Notes under the pieces: generated by a model
Databases searched by the model: none
What the model was told of the DNA's origin: nothing
What the model saw: only the letters and a program-made list of their open reading frames with translations
Program-made: the position numbers and the translations under genes
Part shown: piece by piece, positions 34,642-44,900 of the stretch
Position numbering within the stretch: the first letter of the stretch is position 1
How the letters are laid out: every line of letters begins with the position of its first letter
Assembly: GCA_902618245.1 (NCBI GenBank)
Contig: CACMZR010000011.1
Coordinates: forward strand, 1-48,835
From: an uncultured Bacteroidota bacterium
GTDB lineage: Bacteria; Bacteroidota; Bacteroidia; Flavobacteriales; Flavobacteriaceae
Length of the DNA stretch: 48,835 nt
Direction: 5' to 3'

Positions 34642-35691
34642 GTGTTAGAGAATAAAAATTCACCCAATACTCCCTTAAGTAATCTAGGAGAGTTTGCTCT
34701 TATCGAACATTTAACAAAAAATTTTAATCTCACAAATAAGTCTAGCCTTCTTGGAATAGGTGATGATGCAGCTATTATTAATGATAAAGATAAATTGACT
34801 CTAATTACTACAGATTTGTTAGTTGAAGGAGTACATTTTGACCTTGGGTATGTCCCGCTAAAGCATTTGGGTTATAAATCAGTTATGGTCAATCTTTCTG
34901 ATCTTTATGCTATGAATGTTTATCCAAGTCAAATCACAACATCAATTGCAGTATCAAATCGTTTTTCTTTGGAAGCTCTTGAGGAAATTTATGAAGGGTT
35001 TCAACTAGCTTGTAAAAATTATAATGTAGACCTTATAGGAGGCGATACTACAAGCAGTAACACTGGTTTGATTATATCCATTACTGCTACTGGATTTAGT
35101 GATAAAAATAGAATTGTAAATAGGAAAGGTGCGAAAGAAAATGATTTATTGGTTGTAAGTGGGGATTTAGGAGGTGCATATGTGGGATTACAAGTGCTAG
35201 AACGTGAAAAAGCAGTTTTTAAAGTAAATCCAAATACCCAGCCGGATTTGAGTAAATATTCTTACTGTATTGAAAAACAATTGAAACCAGAAGCAAGAAA
35301 AGATGTAATTAAACTTTTAGATGAATTAGAAGTTATACCAACTTCTATGATTGATATAAGTGACGGGTTGTCTTCAGAAATATTACATCTTTCAAAATCT
35401 TCTAATGTAGGCTTTCACCTATTTGAAGAAAAAATCCCAATTGATCCTCATGTAAGTTTAATTTGTGAAGAATTTAAATTAAATTCTACAATAGCTGCTT
35501 TAAATGGAGGAGAGGATTATGAATTACTTTTTACAATTAGTCAAAATGATTTTGATAAAATTAAAGATCATCCTTTCCTAACAGTTATAGGTCACGCTTG
35601 TGATAAAAAAATAGGTTGCCAACTGATTACAGGTCTAGGACAACAAATAGAATTAACAGCTCAGGGATGGCAATCCTTCTCCAAAATTTGA
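34642..35691 (+). CDS. thiL: Thiamine-phosphate kinase
   Basis: The 349-residue protein has the ThiL/PurM-type motifs in order: GIGDDAAII near residue 35, VNLSDLYAMNVYP, LIGGDTTSSN for ATP and metal binding, and MIDISDGLSSEI with the metal-binding Asp residues. It phosphorylates thiamine monophosphate to the diphosphate cofactor. The start is GTG at 34642; the out-of-frame ATG two bases earlier stops after two codons. No other thiamine gene is nearby. Its stop directly abuts the stop of the convergent ZIP transporter gene. Confidence 0.94.
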   Translation: MLENKNSPNTPLSNLGEFALIEHLTKNFNLTNKSSLLGIGDDAAIINDKDKLTLITTDLLVEGVHFDLGYVPLKHLGYKSVMVNLSDLYAMNVYPSQITTSIAVSNRFSLEALEEIYEGFQLACKNYNVDLIGGDTTSSNTGLIISITATGFSDKNRIVNRKGAKENDLLVVSGDLGGAYVGLQVLEREKAVFKVNPNTQPDLSKYSYCIEKQLKPEARKDVIKLLDELEVIPTSMIDISDGLSSEILHLSKSSNVGFHLFEEKIPIDPHVSLICEEFKLNSTIAALNGGEDYELLFTISQNDFDKIKDHPFLTVIGHACDKKIGCQLITGLGQQIELTAQGWQSFSKI

Positions 35692-36510
35692 TTAGCCTAA
35701 AGATACATCTAAAGTCATCATAACAATAAAGCCTAGTATAAATCCTAATGTGGCAACATCAGTATAGTCATCTTGTTGAGTTTCAGGAATCACCTCCTCG
35801 ACAACAACAAAAATCATAGCACCTGCGGCAAATGCCATCGCATATGGAAGCAAAGGTGTAAAAAATGTTACAGCCACAGCACCAACCACAGCTGCTATAG
35901 GTTCTACTATGGCAGAAAGCTGTCCATACCAAAAGCTTTTTAGTTTTGAGACTCCTTGTCTTCTCATTGGCATTGATACCGCTATTCCTTCTGGAAAATT
36001 TTGAATTCCAATTCCTAAAGCTAAGGCAACTGCTCCGGTTATTGAGGCTTCTGGTATTCCTGCAGCTACTCCTCCGAACAGTACACCTACTGCAAGTCCT
36101 TCAGGAATGTTGTGTAATGTTATTGCTAAAACTAGTAAGGTAGTTCGATGCCAAGGGGTTTTAATTCCCTCAGATTCTTTAAAATTTATATGTACATGTG
36201 GTAATACCTTATCCATTCCAAAAATAAATAAGGCACCTAATCCAAAACCAATAGCTGCAGGTAAAACTTTTATAAATCCTTCTCCCGGACTCATATCAAT
36301 TCCAGGAGATAATAAACTCCAAAAGCTGGCAGCAACCATTACTCCACCTGTAAAACCGAGCATTCCGTCGAGTAAAGCTCTATTCATGCCCCTCACAAAA
36401 AAAACAAGAGAAGCTCCAAGTGCTGTCAGTCCCCAGGTAAATAGAGTAGCATAAAATGCCCCGTAAACAGGATTTGTACTCTTAAAAAATTCAACTATTT
36501 CTTCCACCAA
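35692..36510 (-). CDS. ZIP family divalent metal transporter
   Basis: The 272-residue protein has about eight membrane helices. The metal-path motifs are HNIPEGLAVG in helix 4 and NFPEGIAV in helix 5, where Asn replaces the second His seen in many ZIPs. A late helix carries VVEEVIPE. It should import zinc or a similar cation across the inner membrane. The start is TTG at 36510 or the adjoining GTG at 36507; no ATG is available. The charged loop KVLPHVHINFKESEG between helices 3 and 4 holds two histidines that could bind metal. Confidence 0.88.
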   Translation of the reverse strand: MVEEIVEFFKSTNPVYGAFYATLFTWGLTALGASLVFFVRGMNRALLDGMLGFTGGVMVAASFWSLLSPGIDMSPGEGFIKVLPAAIGFGLGALFIFGMDKVLPHVHINFKESEGIKTPWHRTTLLVLAITLHNIPEGLAVGVLFGGVAAGIPEASITGAVALALGIGIQNFPEGIAVSMPMRRQGVSKLKSFWYGQLSAIVEPIAAVVGAVAVTFFTPLLPYAMAFAAGAMIFVVVEEVIPETQQDDYTDVATLGFILGFIVMMTLDVSLG

Positions 36511-36590
36511 ATTAAATTTAAACGAAAATAGAGAGATTGTATGAATATTTTAACATGTACAAGTGTTTTAATTACTTTTATACTTCAACT

Positions 36591-37745
36591 ATGAACAATA
36601 AATATTTTGATTATATAATTTGTGGTGGTGGTGCCTCTGGAATACTGCTTTTAAATGCTTTACGTCAAGATAATTACTTTGAGGATCAAACAATTTTAAT
36701 TGTAGACAAAGCAATAAAAAGTGGCAATGACCGAACTTGGTGCTATTGGGAAAAGCCAATTGGCGAATTTGACTCAATTCTTTCGCAAAAATGGGATCGT
36801 GCGCAATTTAGCTCTGACATGCATACAAGTGAATTTGATCTAAATCCATTCCAATATAAAATGTTGAGATCTGGAATTATTTATGACAAATTTCATAAGC
36901 AAATTAAAAATTTTAAAAAAACAAAATTTCTTTTAGCAGAAATTAAAGATATTATTTCAAAAGGTACACACACAGAAGTAATCACAAGTTCTGGAAGCTT
37001 TAAATCAAAACGTGTTTTTAGTAGTATTTTTGATTTGAAGCCTTTATTAAACCAAAATAAATACCCCGTATTAAAACAACATTTTTTGGGATGGTTTATT
37101 AAAACAAAAAAACCCGTTTTTGATCCTAAAAAAATTATTTTCATGGATTTTAATATCCCTCAAGAAAATGAAACTCGTTTTATTTATTTGCTTCCACAAA
37201 ATAGTCATGAAGCTCTAGTTGAATATACACTTTTCTCAAAAAATCTTTTGACGATAGAAGAATACGAAAATGGCATAAAATCATATCTGGAATCTAAAGG
37301 AATAGTTGACTTTATAATTGAGGAAAAAGAAAAAGGAAGTATTCCTATGACCTGTTTCCCTTTTTATAAACTAAATACTCCTAGTCTCTTACATATTGGC
37401 ACTGCAGGCGGTTGGACTAAACCCAGTACAGGATTTACGTTTATGAATACTCGGCGAAAAATTGACAGTTTACTCTCTTTTTTAAAAACAAAAAAACCTC
37501 TTGATGTATTTAGTTTTAAAAACCGCTTTTTATTTTATGATTTATTATTTATTGATGTTTTAACAAAATATAATAATCAGGGGAGTAATTTATTTGCTCG
37601 TATGTTTCAAAAAAATCATCCTGTAGATGTTTTGCGTTTTATTGACGAAAAATCTAGTTTTTTAAAAGAACTTAAGATTTTTATCTCATTTTCATTTAAG
37701 CAACAAGTTTGGTTTCTTAACGCAATTCGCCGAAGAATTTTTTAA
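36591..37745 (+). CDS. crtY: Lycopene cyclase (CrtY type)
   Basis: From the ATG at 36591 the product is 384 residues and starts almost directly at the FAD/NAD-binding motif DYIICGGGASGILLLNAL. Upstream in-frame starts (TTG 36537, ATG 36555) would add an unconserved leader. The lycopene cyclase signature NDRTWCYWEKP and the C-terminal GTAGGWTKPSTGFTF segment are clear. It would cyclise lycopene to beta-carotene at the membrane. No crtB or crtI is in the window. It converges with the prenyl synthase gene, and their 3' ends overlap by 4 bases. Confidence 0.88.
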   Translation: MNNKYFDYIICGGGASGILLLNALRQDNYFEDQTILIVDKAIKSGNDRTWCYWEKPIGEFDSILSQKWDRAQFSSDMHTSEFDLNPFQYKMLRSGIIYDKFHKQIKNFKKTKFLLAEIKDIISKGTHTEVITSSGSFKSKRVFSSIFDLKPLLNQNKYPVLKQHFLGWFIKTKKPVFDPKKIIFMDFNIPQENETRFIYLLPQNSHEALVEYTLFSKNLLTIEEYENGIKSYLESKGIVDFIIEEKEKGSIPMTCFPFYKLNTPSLLHIGTAGGWTKPSTGFTFMNTRRKIDSLLSFLKTKKPLDVFSFKNRFLFYDLLFIDVLTKYNNQGSNLFARMFQKNHPVDVLRFIDEKSSFLKELKIFISFSFKQQVWFLNAIRRRIF

Positions 37746-38722
37746 AATTCTCTCTTCATTAAATTTTCCCCAAAATTTTTAAATATATTTTTTGCATCCG
37801 GACTGATTTCAAGATTAGAAAGTGTTTTAAATGCCTTTATTGTGTAGTCGTTTACCAATTTCATGCAAGCTTCTCCAGCATTTGTTTTGTCAAAAATAGA
37901 CTTAACTGCATCTATTTTTTCATTACCTAATGCATTACCTATTCTTTTGTCATACCATTTTAATAATTCTTTTTTTTCATTTGTAGAACCATTAGACATC
38001 GCATAATGGAACAGTATCGTCTTTTTATTTTCAATTATATCACCTCCAATTTTTTTCCCAAAAGAAATTGAATCACCATATACATCAAGATAATCATCTT
38101 GAATCTGAAAGGCTATTCCTAGTAATTCTCCAAATTCATAAATAGCTTCTAAATCATCTTGTGATGCATCTGCTATCAAAGCACCCATTTTTAAAGCACA
38201 TCCTATTAAAACCGCTGTTTTTAATCTTATCATTTCTAAATAATTATTTTGATTGACATCAACTTTCTCCTCAAAATCAATGTCATATTGTTGTCCCTCA
38301 CATACTTCTAGAGCAGTCTTATTCAATAGTTTTGTAAGTTTAGAAAAAAGTGGATTTTCGTACTCCTCTAATGCCTGATAGGCTTTTATTAGCATAACGT
38401 CACCAGAAATAATACCCGTATTAATATTCCATTTGTTATGTACTGTTACAGAACCTCTTCTTAATTCAGCACTATCCATTATATCATCATGAACTAGAGT
38501 GAAATTATGAAAAATTTCTATTGCTAAAGCAGCGCTTACTGCTTCTTTATATTTGTGCCCAAATAAATCAGCTGACATTAGTACTAATAATGGACGTATT
38601 CGTTTACCTCCTAGATTAAGTATGTATTGAATTGGTTCGTAAAGATTTTCAGGGGATTTTTTATCTAAATAATTTTTTAAGCCAGACTCGAAAGCATCCC
38701 TATATTTTTTTTCATTTTTCAT
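37742..38722 (-). CDS. Short-chain polyprenyl diphosphate synthase
   Basis: The 326-residue enzyme has both aspartate-rich motifs, DDIMD at 79-83 and QDDYLDVYGD near 211, together with GGKRIRP at 38-44. The first motif lacks the two-residue insertion of bacterial farnesyl synthases and has Phe five residues before it. This resembles short-chain C15-C20 enzymes that supply geranylgeranyl diphosphate. Product length is therefore a guess. The convergent lycopene cyclase gene makes supply for carotenoids plausible, but quinone or other isoprenoid use is also possible. Confidence 0.9.
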   Translation of the reverse strand: MKNEKKYRDAFESGLKNYLDKKSPENLYEPIQYILNLGGKRIRPLLVLMSADLFGHKYKEAVSAALAIEIFHNFTLVHDDIMDSAELRRGSVTVHNKWNINTGIISGDVMLIKAYQALEEYENPLFSKLTKLLNKTALEVCEGQQYDIDFEEKVDVNQNNYLEMIRLKTAVLIGCALKMGALIADASQDDLEAIYEFGELLGIAFQIQDDYLDVYGDSISFGKKIGGDIIENKKTILFHYAMSNGSTNEKKELLKWYDKRIGNALGNEKIDAVKSIFDKTNAGEACMKLVNDYTIKAFKTLSNLEISPDAKNIFKNFGENLMKREF

Positions 38723-38758
38723 ATAGTTATAAAATTAAGATTTTTAATAAGAAACTTT

Positions 38759-38785
38759 GGAAACTTTATTTGTATTTAAGTTTCC
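38759..38785. promoter_or_regulatory. Inverted repeat, candidate TetR operator
   Basis: GGAAACTT (38759-38766) and AAGTTTCC (38778-38785) form a perfect 8-base inverted repeat with an 11-base centre, 27 bases in all, which is a usual size for a TetR-family site. A direct copy of GAAACTTT lies immediately upstream (38751-38758). The repeat covers the -33 TTG and part of the spacer of the promoter reading into the TetR gene, so binding would block transcription. Autoregulation is inferred. Confidence 0.55.
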
Positions 38786-38798
38786 TTTTTTATATTTG
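38770..38798 (+). promoter_or_regulatory. Promoter of the TetR-RND efflux operon
   Basis: TTG (38770-38772), an 18-base spacer and TATATTTG (38791-38798) fit the Bacteroidota -33/-7 consensus exactly. The expected start of transcription is at about 38803-38806, so the TetR message would have almost no leader before its ATG at 38806. Confidence 0.6.
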
Positions 38799-38805
38799 TA
38801 GAAAA

Positions 38806-39411
38806 ATGAAGGAAAAAATCATAGATATTGCTATTACAGAATTTTCGAACTACGGTTTTAAGAGTGTTACTGTAGATGACATTGCATTGAAAATGGGTGT
38901 TTCAAAAAAAACAATCTATGCTCATTTCCCAAAAAAAGAAACTCTAGTCGAAACAAGTGTCATGAAACATTTTGACATTGTTATAAAAAAAATTCTTTTT
39001 ATTTCTAAACATTCTAAAGATCCGATTATAGAATTATACCAAATGAATAAAGAGGCTTTGAAGCATCTATCTAACGAAAAAAATTCACCTATTTATCAAC
39101 TGCAAAAATATTACAAAAACATCTATCAAAAACTGCAAACAAAGGAGTTTACCGTTCTGGGAGAAATGTTTTCTAAAAGTCTTTTAAGAGGAATTGAAAC
39201 AGGTCTTTTTCGTTCAAAAATGAATATAGATTTTGTTACTAGGATTTTTTTTAATGGCATCAGGGGGATTCAAGATCTAGAACTTTTCCCAGTTGAAAAA
39301 TATAAAAACGAAGAATTACTGATTCGCTTCACAGAGTACCATTTAAGAGCAATCTGTACTCAAAACGGAATTGAAAAATTAAATCATTATAAAAAAGAGT
39401 TAAACGTATGA
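38806..39411 (+). CDS. TetR family transcriptional regulator of the efflux operon
   Basis: The 201-residue protein has the TetR N-terminal helix-turn-helix over about residues 5-45 (GFKSVTVDDIALKMGVSKKT followed by IYAHFPKKETL). A helical ligand domain follows. A longer frame starting at 38632 is rejected because its extension crosses the promoter and the operator. It overlaps the outer-membrane factor gene by 4 bases (ATGA), so the regulator is the first gene of the pump operon it presumably represses. The inducer is unknown. Confidence 0.92.
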   Translation: MKEKIIDIAITEFSNYGFKSVTVDDIALKMGVSKKTIYAHFPKKETLVETSVMKHFDIVIKKILFISKHSKDPIIELYQMNKEALKHLSNEKNSPIYQLQKYYKNIYQKLQTKEFTVLGEMFSKSLLRGIETGLFRSKMNIDFVTRIFFNGIRGIQDLELFPVEKYKNEELLIRFTEYHLRAICTQNGIEKLNHYKKELNV

Positions 39412-40751
39412 TTTCAAAATATTATTGCATTTCATTTATTATATGTAGCTTAAATTTTACGTTTGCCCAACAACTACCCGAGCAGGTAACTCTGGAACAA
39501 GCAATAGCTTTTGGTGAAAAAAATAATCGCAATATTCGGAAAGCTAACCTTGAAATTAGAAAAGCTTACAAGGATCAATGGAGCACAATTGCTATTGGTT
39601 TGCCACAAATAAGTGCAAATGCAAACTATCAAAATTTTTTAGAATTACCTACCTCCTTGATTCCAGCACAATTCTTTGGAGGAAACGAAGGCGATTTTGC
39701 AGAAGTACAGTTTGGAACACCACAGACAATGACAGCTGGGGTTACAATTCAACAACTAATTTTTGATGGATCATACATTGTTGGTTTAGAAGCATCTAAA
39801 ATTTTCCTGAGAATATCAGAAAATATTTTTGAGAAGACTGTTCTTGAAGTTAGAAAAAATATTGTTAATGCCTATTCATCAGTCCTTTTAGCTAGGGAAA
39901 ATATTAGGTTACTAGAAAAAAATAGAGATAACTTAACCAGAACACTAAATGAGCTAAACCAATTATACCTTAATGGATTTGAGGAAGAAGAAAGTGTTGA
40001 ACAAATCCGACTAACTCTATCAGAAATTGAATCGCAAGTTAGATACGCTAGAAACATTGAGCGAATAACTTTAAATATGCTCAAATTTCTTATGGGGTTT
40101 CCAACAAACTCTCCATTGATTTTATCTGACACTTTAGATAAAATGACTAACGAAAGTCTATTTAGATTTAAGATCCCTGAAGACATGAATCTAAATAATA
40201 ACATCGACATAAAAATTGCTGAAAATAATTTACTTTCCGAGACTTTGTTGTACCGTTACGAAAAATCAAAAGGACTACCAAAATTGACTGCTTTTTTAAA
40301 TGGAAATTATACAGGAAATAGCGAAAACTTTTCTTTTACACAAACAGATCAAAAGTGGTTTGGAGCTGCACTATTTGGAGTTAATCTTCAAATCCCTGTT
40401 TTTAGTTCATTACGAAGGAGTGCCCTTTCTCAAAAAGCAAAAATTTCTGTTTCTCAAGCTGAAAACGATTTAAAAGAAACTAAAGAAAGAATTTTAATCG
40501 AGGTTAATGCTGCCAATAATGAGTACCAACTAGCAACAGAAAATTATTTTACTAATAAGCAAAATCTTGAGTTAGCTAATCGAATCGAACAGAAAAATAC
40601 AGTTAAATATTTTGAGGGAGTTGCCAGTTCTTTTGAATTAAGAGAGGCACAATTACAACTTTATAGTGCTCAAAATAAATATGTTAAATCAATTCAAGAT
40701 GTCATTCAAAAAAAATTATTTCTAGAAACCCTTATAAACACACCTCAATAA
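39408..40751 (+). CDS. TolC family outer-membrane efflux protein
   Basis: The 447-residue product has a signal peptide ending at TFAQQ. Two outer-membrane efflux repeats follow, rich in long heptad helices, such as LEQAIAFGEKNNRNIRKANL and the second-half segment YFEGVASSFELREAQLQLY. It would form the trimeric outer-membrane channel of the tripartite pump. It is coupled to the TetR gene by ATGA overlap and is followed 9 bases later by the adaptor gene. Confidence 0.92.
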   Translation: MISKYYCISFIICSLNFTFAQQLPEQVTLEQAIAFGEKNNRNIRKANLEIRKAYKDQWSTIAIGLPQISANANYQNFLELPTSLIPAQFFGGNEGDFAEVQFGTPQTMTAGVTIQQLIFDGSYIVGLEASKIFLRISENIFEKTVLEVRKNIVNAYSSVLLARENIRLLEKNRDNLTRTLNELNQLYLNGFEEEESVEQIRLTLSEIESQVRYARNIERITLNMLKFLMGFPTNSPLILSDTLDKMTNESLFRFKIPEDMNLNNNIDIKIAENNLLSETLLYRYEKSKGLPKLTAFLNGNYTGNSENFSFTQTDQKWFGAALFGVNLQIPVFSSLRRSALSQKAKISVSQAENDLKETKERILIEVNAANNEYQLATENYFTNKQNLELANRIEQKNTVKYFEGVASSFELREAQLQLYSAQNKYVKSIQDVIQKKLFLETLINTPQ

Positions 40752-40760
40752 CAAATAAAA

Positions 40761-41933
40761 ATGAAAAAAATCATCTGCCTCTTTTGCACATTTATAATCT
40801 TAATAAGTTGCAATACGGGAAAATCAGAAATTACCATTAAAGATTCTCAATCAAATAATAGTATTTCAGATCTAAATGCAAAAAAAGCGGAGTACTCCAA
40901 AAAGATAAATGAACTAAATCTTGAATTAGATAAAATAAATGAAGCTATAAAATCACTAGGTGGAGATGAGAAACGTACATTGATAACCGCTTTTGAAGTA
41001 AAAAAACAACCCTTTGAACATGAAATTGAAGTTCAGGCAAATATTAAGACTCGCCAAAATGTTTTAATATTTCCAGAATTTTCAGGAAGATTAATCGAAA
41101 TAAAAGTTACTGAAGGACAAAATGTAAAAAAAGGGAAACTTTTAGCTGTTATTGATGATGCAGGTTTGAAAAGTCAATTGGATCAAATGAAATTGGAATT
41201 ATCGTTGGCTAAAACTTCTTATAATAGGACAAAAAGACTCTGGGAGCAAAAAATTGGTTCGGAGATGATGTACTTAGAATCAAGAACTCGTTATAAAAGA
41301 GCACAAAAACAAGTTGCACAAATGAGAAAACAGTTAGCAAGGACAAAGATCTATGCTCCTTTTGATGGTATTATTGACGAAATATCAGCAAGATTAGGAA
41401 GTAATCTTGTCCCCGGGGTAACCCCTGTACTCAGAATTGTTAATCTAGATAATATGTTCGCTGAATCGGATGTTCCAGAAAACTATATTCCAAATATAAG
41501 AGTTGGAAGTAAAGCAACTGTAACAATACCTGCGTTAAATCAGTCTCAAAAAACAAAAATCGAAAATACGGGAAATTTTGTTACAGCGAGCAATAGGACA
41601 TTTCGTGTCGAAGCACCACTTAAAAATCCAAATGGATTTATAAAGCCAAATCTAAACGCAAGGCTCAATATTATAGATTATTTCAACCCTGAGGCTTTAA
41701 CAATTCCGTTAAGAGTATTAAGAGAAGATTCAAACGGACAAGTTTATGTGTTTGTGCTAATTCAACCTGAGGAAAAGGATGGTTATACAACAGAAAAAAG
41801 AAATGTCAAATTAGGTAAAAGCAAAAATGAAATAGTTGAGATTCTAAAAGGGATAACTGTGGGCGAATTAATAGTTGACGATGGAGTTAATCTCTTGGTA
41901 GATAATCAAAAAGTCAAAAGAATTATTGAATAA
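40761..41933 (+). CDS. RND efflux periplasmic adaptor (membrane-fusion) lipoprotein
   Basis: The 390-residue product has a lipoprotein signal with the lipidated cysteine at C17 (ILISCNTG). A short N-terminal coiled coil lies at about 35-66. The lipoyl/hairpin domain follows (GRLIEIKVTEGQNVKKGKLL, then the helical hairpin to RTKIYAPFDGIIDEI) and then beta-barrel and membrane-proximal domains. It bridges the inner-membrane permease and the TolC-like channel. The extra N-terminal coiled coil before the first beta strand is a common variation in Bacteroidota. Its stop overlaps the permease ATG by one base (TAATG). Confidence 0.92.
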   Translation: MKKIICLFCTFIILISCNTGKSEITIKDSQSNNSISDLNAKKAEYSKKINELNLELDKINEAIKSLGGDEKRTLITAFEVKKQPFEHEIEVQANIKTRQNVLIFPEFSGRLIEIKVTEGQNVKKGKLLAVIDDAGLKSQLDQMKLELSLAKTSYNRTKRLWEQKIGSEMMYLESRTRYKRAQKQVAQMRKQLARTKIYAPFDGIIDEISARLGSNLVPGVTPVLRIVNLDNMFAESDVPENYIPNIRVGSKATVTIPALNQSQKTKIENTGNFVTASNRTFRVEAPLKNPNGFIKPNLNARLNIIDYFNPEALTIPLRVLREDSNGQVYVFVLIQPEEKDGYTTEKRNVKLGKSKNEIVEILKGITVGELIVDDGVNLLVDNQKVKRIIE

Positions 41934-44900
41934 TGACTACACCAAAAAATATTACAAAATTTAAAGAATTTTTACTCTCCTCTTGGGCAATAGATCATCG
42001 GACAGTCATTTATGTGATTATGACTATTTTCTTTATCCTAGGAATTTCAGCGTATTTCTCAATGCCAAGGGAGGCATTCCCTGAAATAAATGATACCAAA
42101 GTTTTTGTTAGTACTATTTATCCTGGAAATACCGCTGAGGACATAGAACGTATTGTAACAGATCCCTTAGAGGAAGCATTAAAAGGCGTTTCAAACCTAG
42201 TAGAAATTAAATCTGATTCATCCGAAGATTTCTCTGTTATAGATATAGAATTCGATGAAAATATAAGTGTCGCCGATGCCAAACAAAAAGTAAAAGACTT
42301 AGTTGATGGAATTACTTCAGGTCCAGATTGGCCTGTCTTTAATAATGCTAAGATTGAACCAAACGTTTTTGAATTAGACTTTTCAGAATTTCAACCTATT
42401 CTTAGTATAAGTTTAACAGGAGACTATCCTATTGAGCAACTAAAAACCTACGCAGAAAGCATAGAAAATCAAATTGAACAATTAACCCAGGTAAAGGAAG
42501 TAAAAATTCGTGGGATTCAAACTTTTGAAGTCGAAGTTGCTGTAGACATTTACAAAATGACTGCTTCAAGAGTATCGTTTAACGATATTTTAGGTGCTAT
42601 TTCAAATGAAAACTCCACTATCTCAAGTGGGAATATAGTTATGGGGGGGCAAAGGCGTAACATACGTTTAACAGGTGAGATTGAAAGACCTGAAGAACTT
42701 GAAAATATTGTAGTAAAAACTGATGGAGGTCCAGTATATCTTGGCGAGATCGCTAAAATAAGTTTTAAAGAAAAAGAGGCAACATCATATGCGCGCTCCT
42801 TTGGTGAGAAAGCAATTTTACTAAATGTAATCAAAAGAGGGGGTAAAAATCTTATTAAAGCTTCTAGTGAGATAAGAAAAATTGTGACTAATTTAAAAAA
42901 AACTGGTTTCCCTTCAGATATTAAGGTTACCATTTCTAATGATTTATCCAATGTAACACTCAATCAGGTAAATGAGCTTGTAAATAGTATCATTTTTGGA
43001 ATTTTACTCGTGGTTACAGTACTAATGTTTTTCTTAGGATTTAGAAATGCATTATTTGTAGGATTTGCTATACCAATGTCAATGTTCATGTCGTTTATGA
43101 TACTTTCAACACTTGGATACACAATGAATACTATGGTTCTATTCGGCCTTGTAATGGGATTAGGTATGCTGGTAGATAATGGAATTGTTGTTGTGGAAAA
43201 TGTATATCGTTTAATGGAAAAGGAAGGCATGTCAAGAATATCTGCTGCAAAGGCAGGAATAGGTGAGATTGCTTTTCCAATTATTGTCTCAACTGCAACT
43301 ACTATTGCTGCTTTTGTACCTCTCGGAGCATGGCCAGGTTTAATGGGAGAATTCATGATTTATTTCCCAATTACTCTTTCTGTCGTTCTAGGCTCTTCAT
43401 TAATAGTTGCAATTTTTTTCAATTCAATGTTAGTTTCTCAATTTATGGAAATTAAGGATCGTGAAATCACAAATAAGTCCCTTTGGCGTCTAACTATCAT
43501 TTTGGGTAGTTTGGGAATTATTCTATTATTTGGAAATAAAAATTTCAGGGTTTTTGGAAATCTAATGCTACTTACACCAATATTATTTTGGATGTACAAA
43601 CTTTTTATTAAAAATTTAGCAAATACCTTTCAAAATACTTTTTTAATAAAACTTGAAAATGGTTATCGTAAGTTTTTGTCGTTTGCTTTAAGTGGTTATA
43701 AACCAGTCTATTTTCTTGGTGGGACATTTTTCTTATTATTTACTTCCTTCATTTTAATGGGAATTTTTCCACCACGTGTTGAATTTTTCCCTGAAAACCA
43801 ACCTCAACAAATACTTGTATTAATAGAATATCCTGAGGGAACTGCCATTGAAAAAACTAATCGAATTACAAAAAAAATTGAATCACAGGTTTTCCAAGTA
43901 ATGGACCGTCCTAAATACAACAAAAATAAATTTAACCTCCTAGTTGAATCAGGAGTAGCTCAAGTTGGTGAAGGAGCTGGAAATCCTTTTATTGATGGTG
44001 GAAATACAAATGAACTCCCTCATAAAGGAAAAATTACACTTACAATGCGGGAATTCAAATTGCGCGAAGGTGTATCTAGTGAAGAATTGAGAAAAGATAT
44101 TCAACAACAACTAGATGGAAAGTTTCCTGGAGTTTCTATTTCAGTAGAAAAGGATGCAAATGGTCCTCCAGCAGGATATCCAATAACTATAGAAATTACT
44201 GGAAAAGAATATATAGAATTGGTTGAAACAGCAAAATCTATGAAAGATTACCTAAACCAAATAAATATTGCTGGTGTTGAGGAACTTAAGATTGACGTAA
44301 GTAAAAATAAACCTGGAGTAAAAATTAATATTGATCGTAAAAAGGCTGGAGAGTTAGGAGTATCAACATCTCAGGTAGGACAACTTTTAAGAAGCTCGCT
44401 TTTTGGTACCAAAGCTGGGATATTTAAAAAAGACGGTGAGGATTACGAAATTAACGTTCGTTTTAACAAATCTAATCGTTACGACAATAATGCTTTATTT
44501 AACCAAAATATTATTTTTAGAGATCCAGCAAACGGTCAAATCAAAGAAATCCCTGTTACTTCATTAATTGAAAGAAAAAATATTACCAGCTTTAATGCTA
44601 TTAAACATAGACAACTTAATCGTGTAGTTACTTTATATTCTGACGTTTTAGCGGGTTTTAATGCAAATGCTGTTGTCGGTAATATAAAGAAAGCTCTTTT
44701 AAGTTTTAATTTAGAGGATAATATTCAATACAAATTTTCTGGTGAAATTGAAGAACAAGAAAAAAATATGTCTTTCCTATCTAACGCTCTACTAGCGGCT
44801 TTAGGATTAATATTATTACTACTCGTATTCCAATTTAATTCAATCTCTAAGCCTATTATTATTTTACTTTCTATTTTCCTAAGTTTTACAGGTGTGTTCC

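Noticed and set aside
38632-38805. N-terminal extension of the TetR protein by 58 residues
   Set aside because: The extension is unconserved, overlaps the divergent prenyl synthase gene, and spans the promoter and inverted repeat.
42550-43356. Two open frames (137 and 130 residues) antisense to the RND permease gene
   Set aside because: They lie wholly inside a well-supported 1148-residue gene and show no family features.
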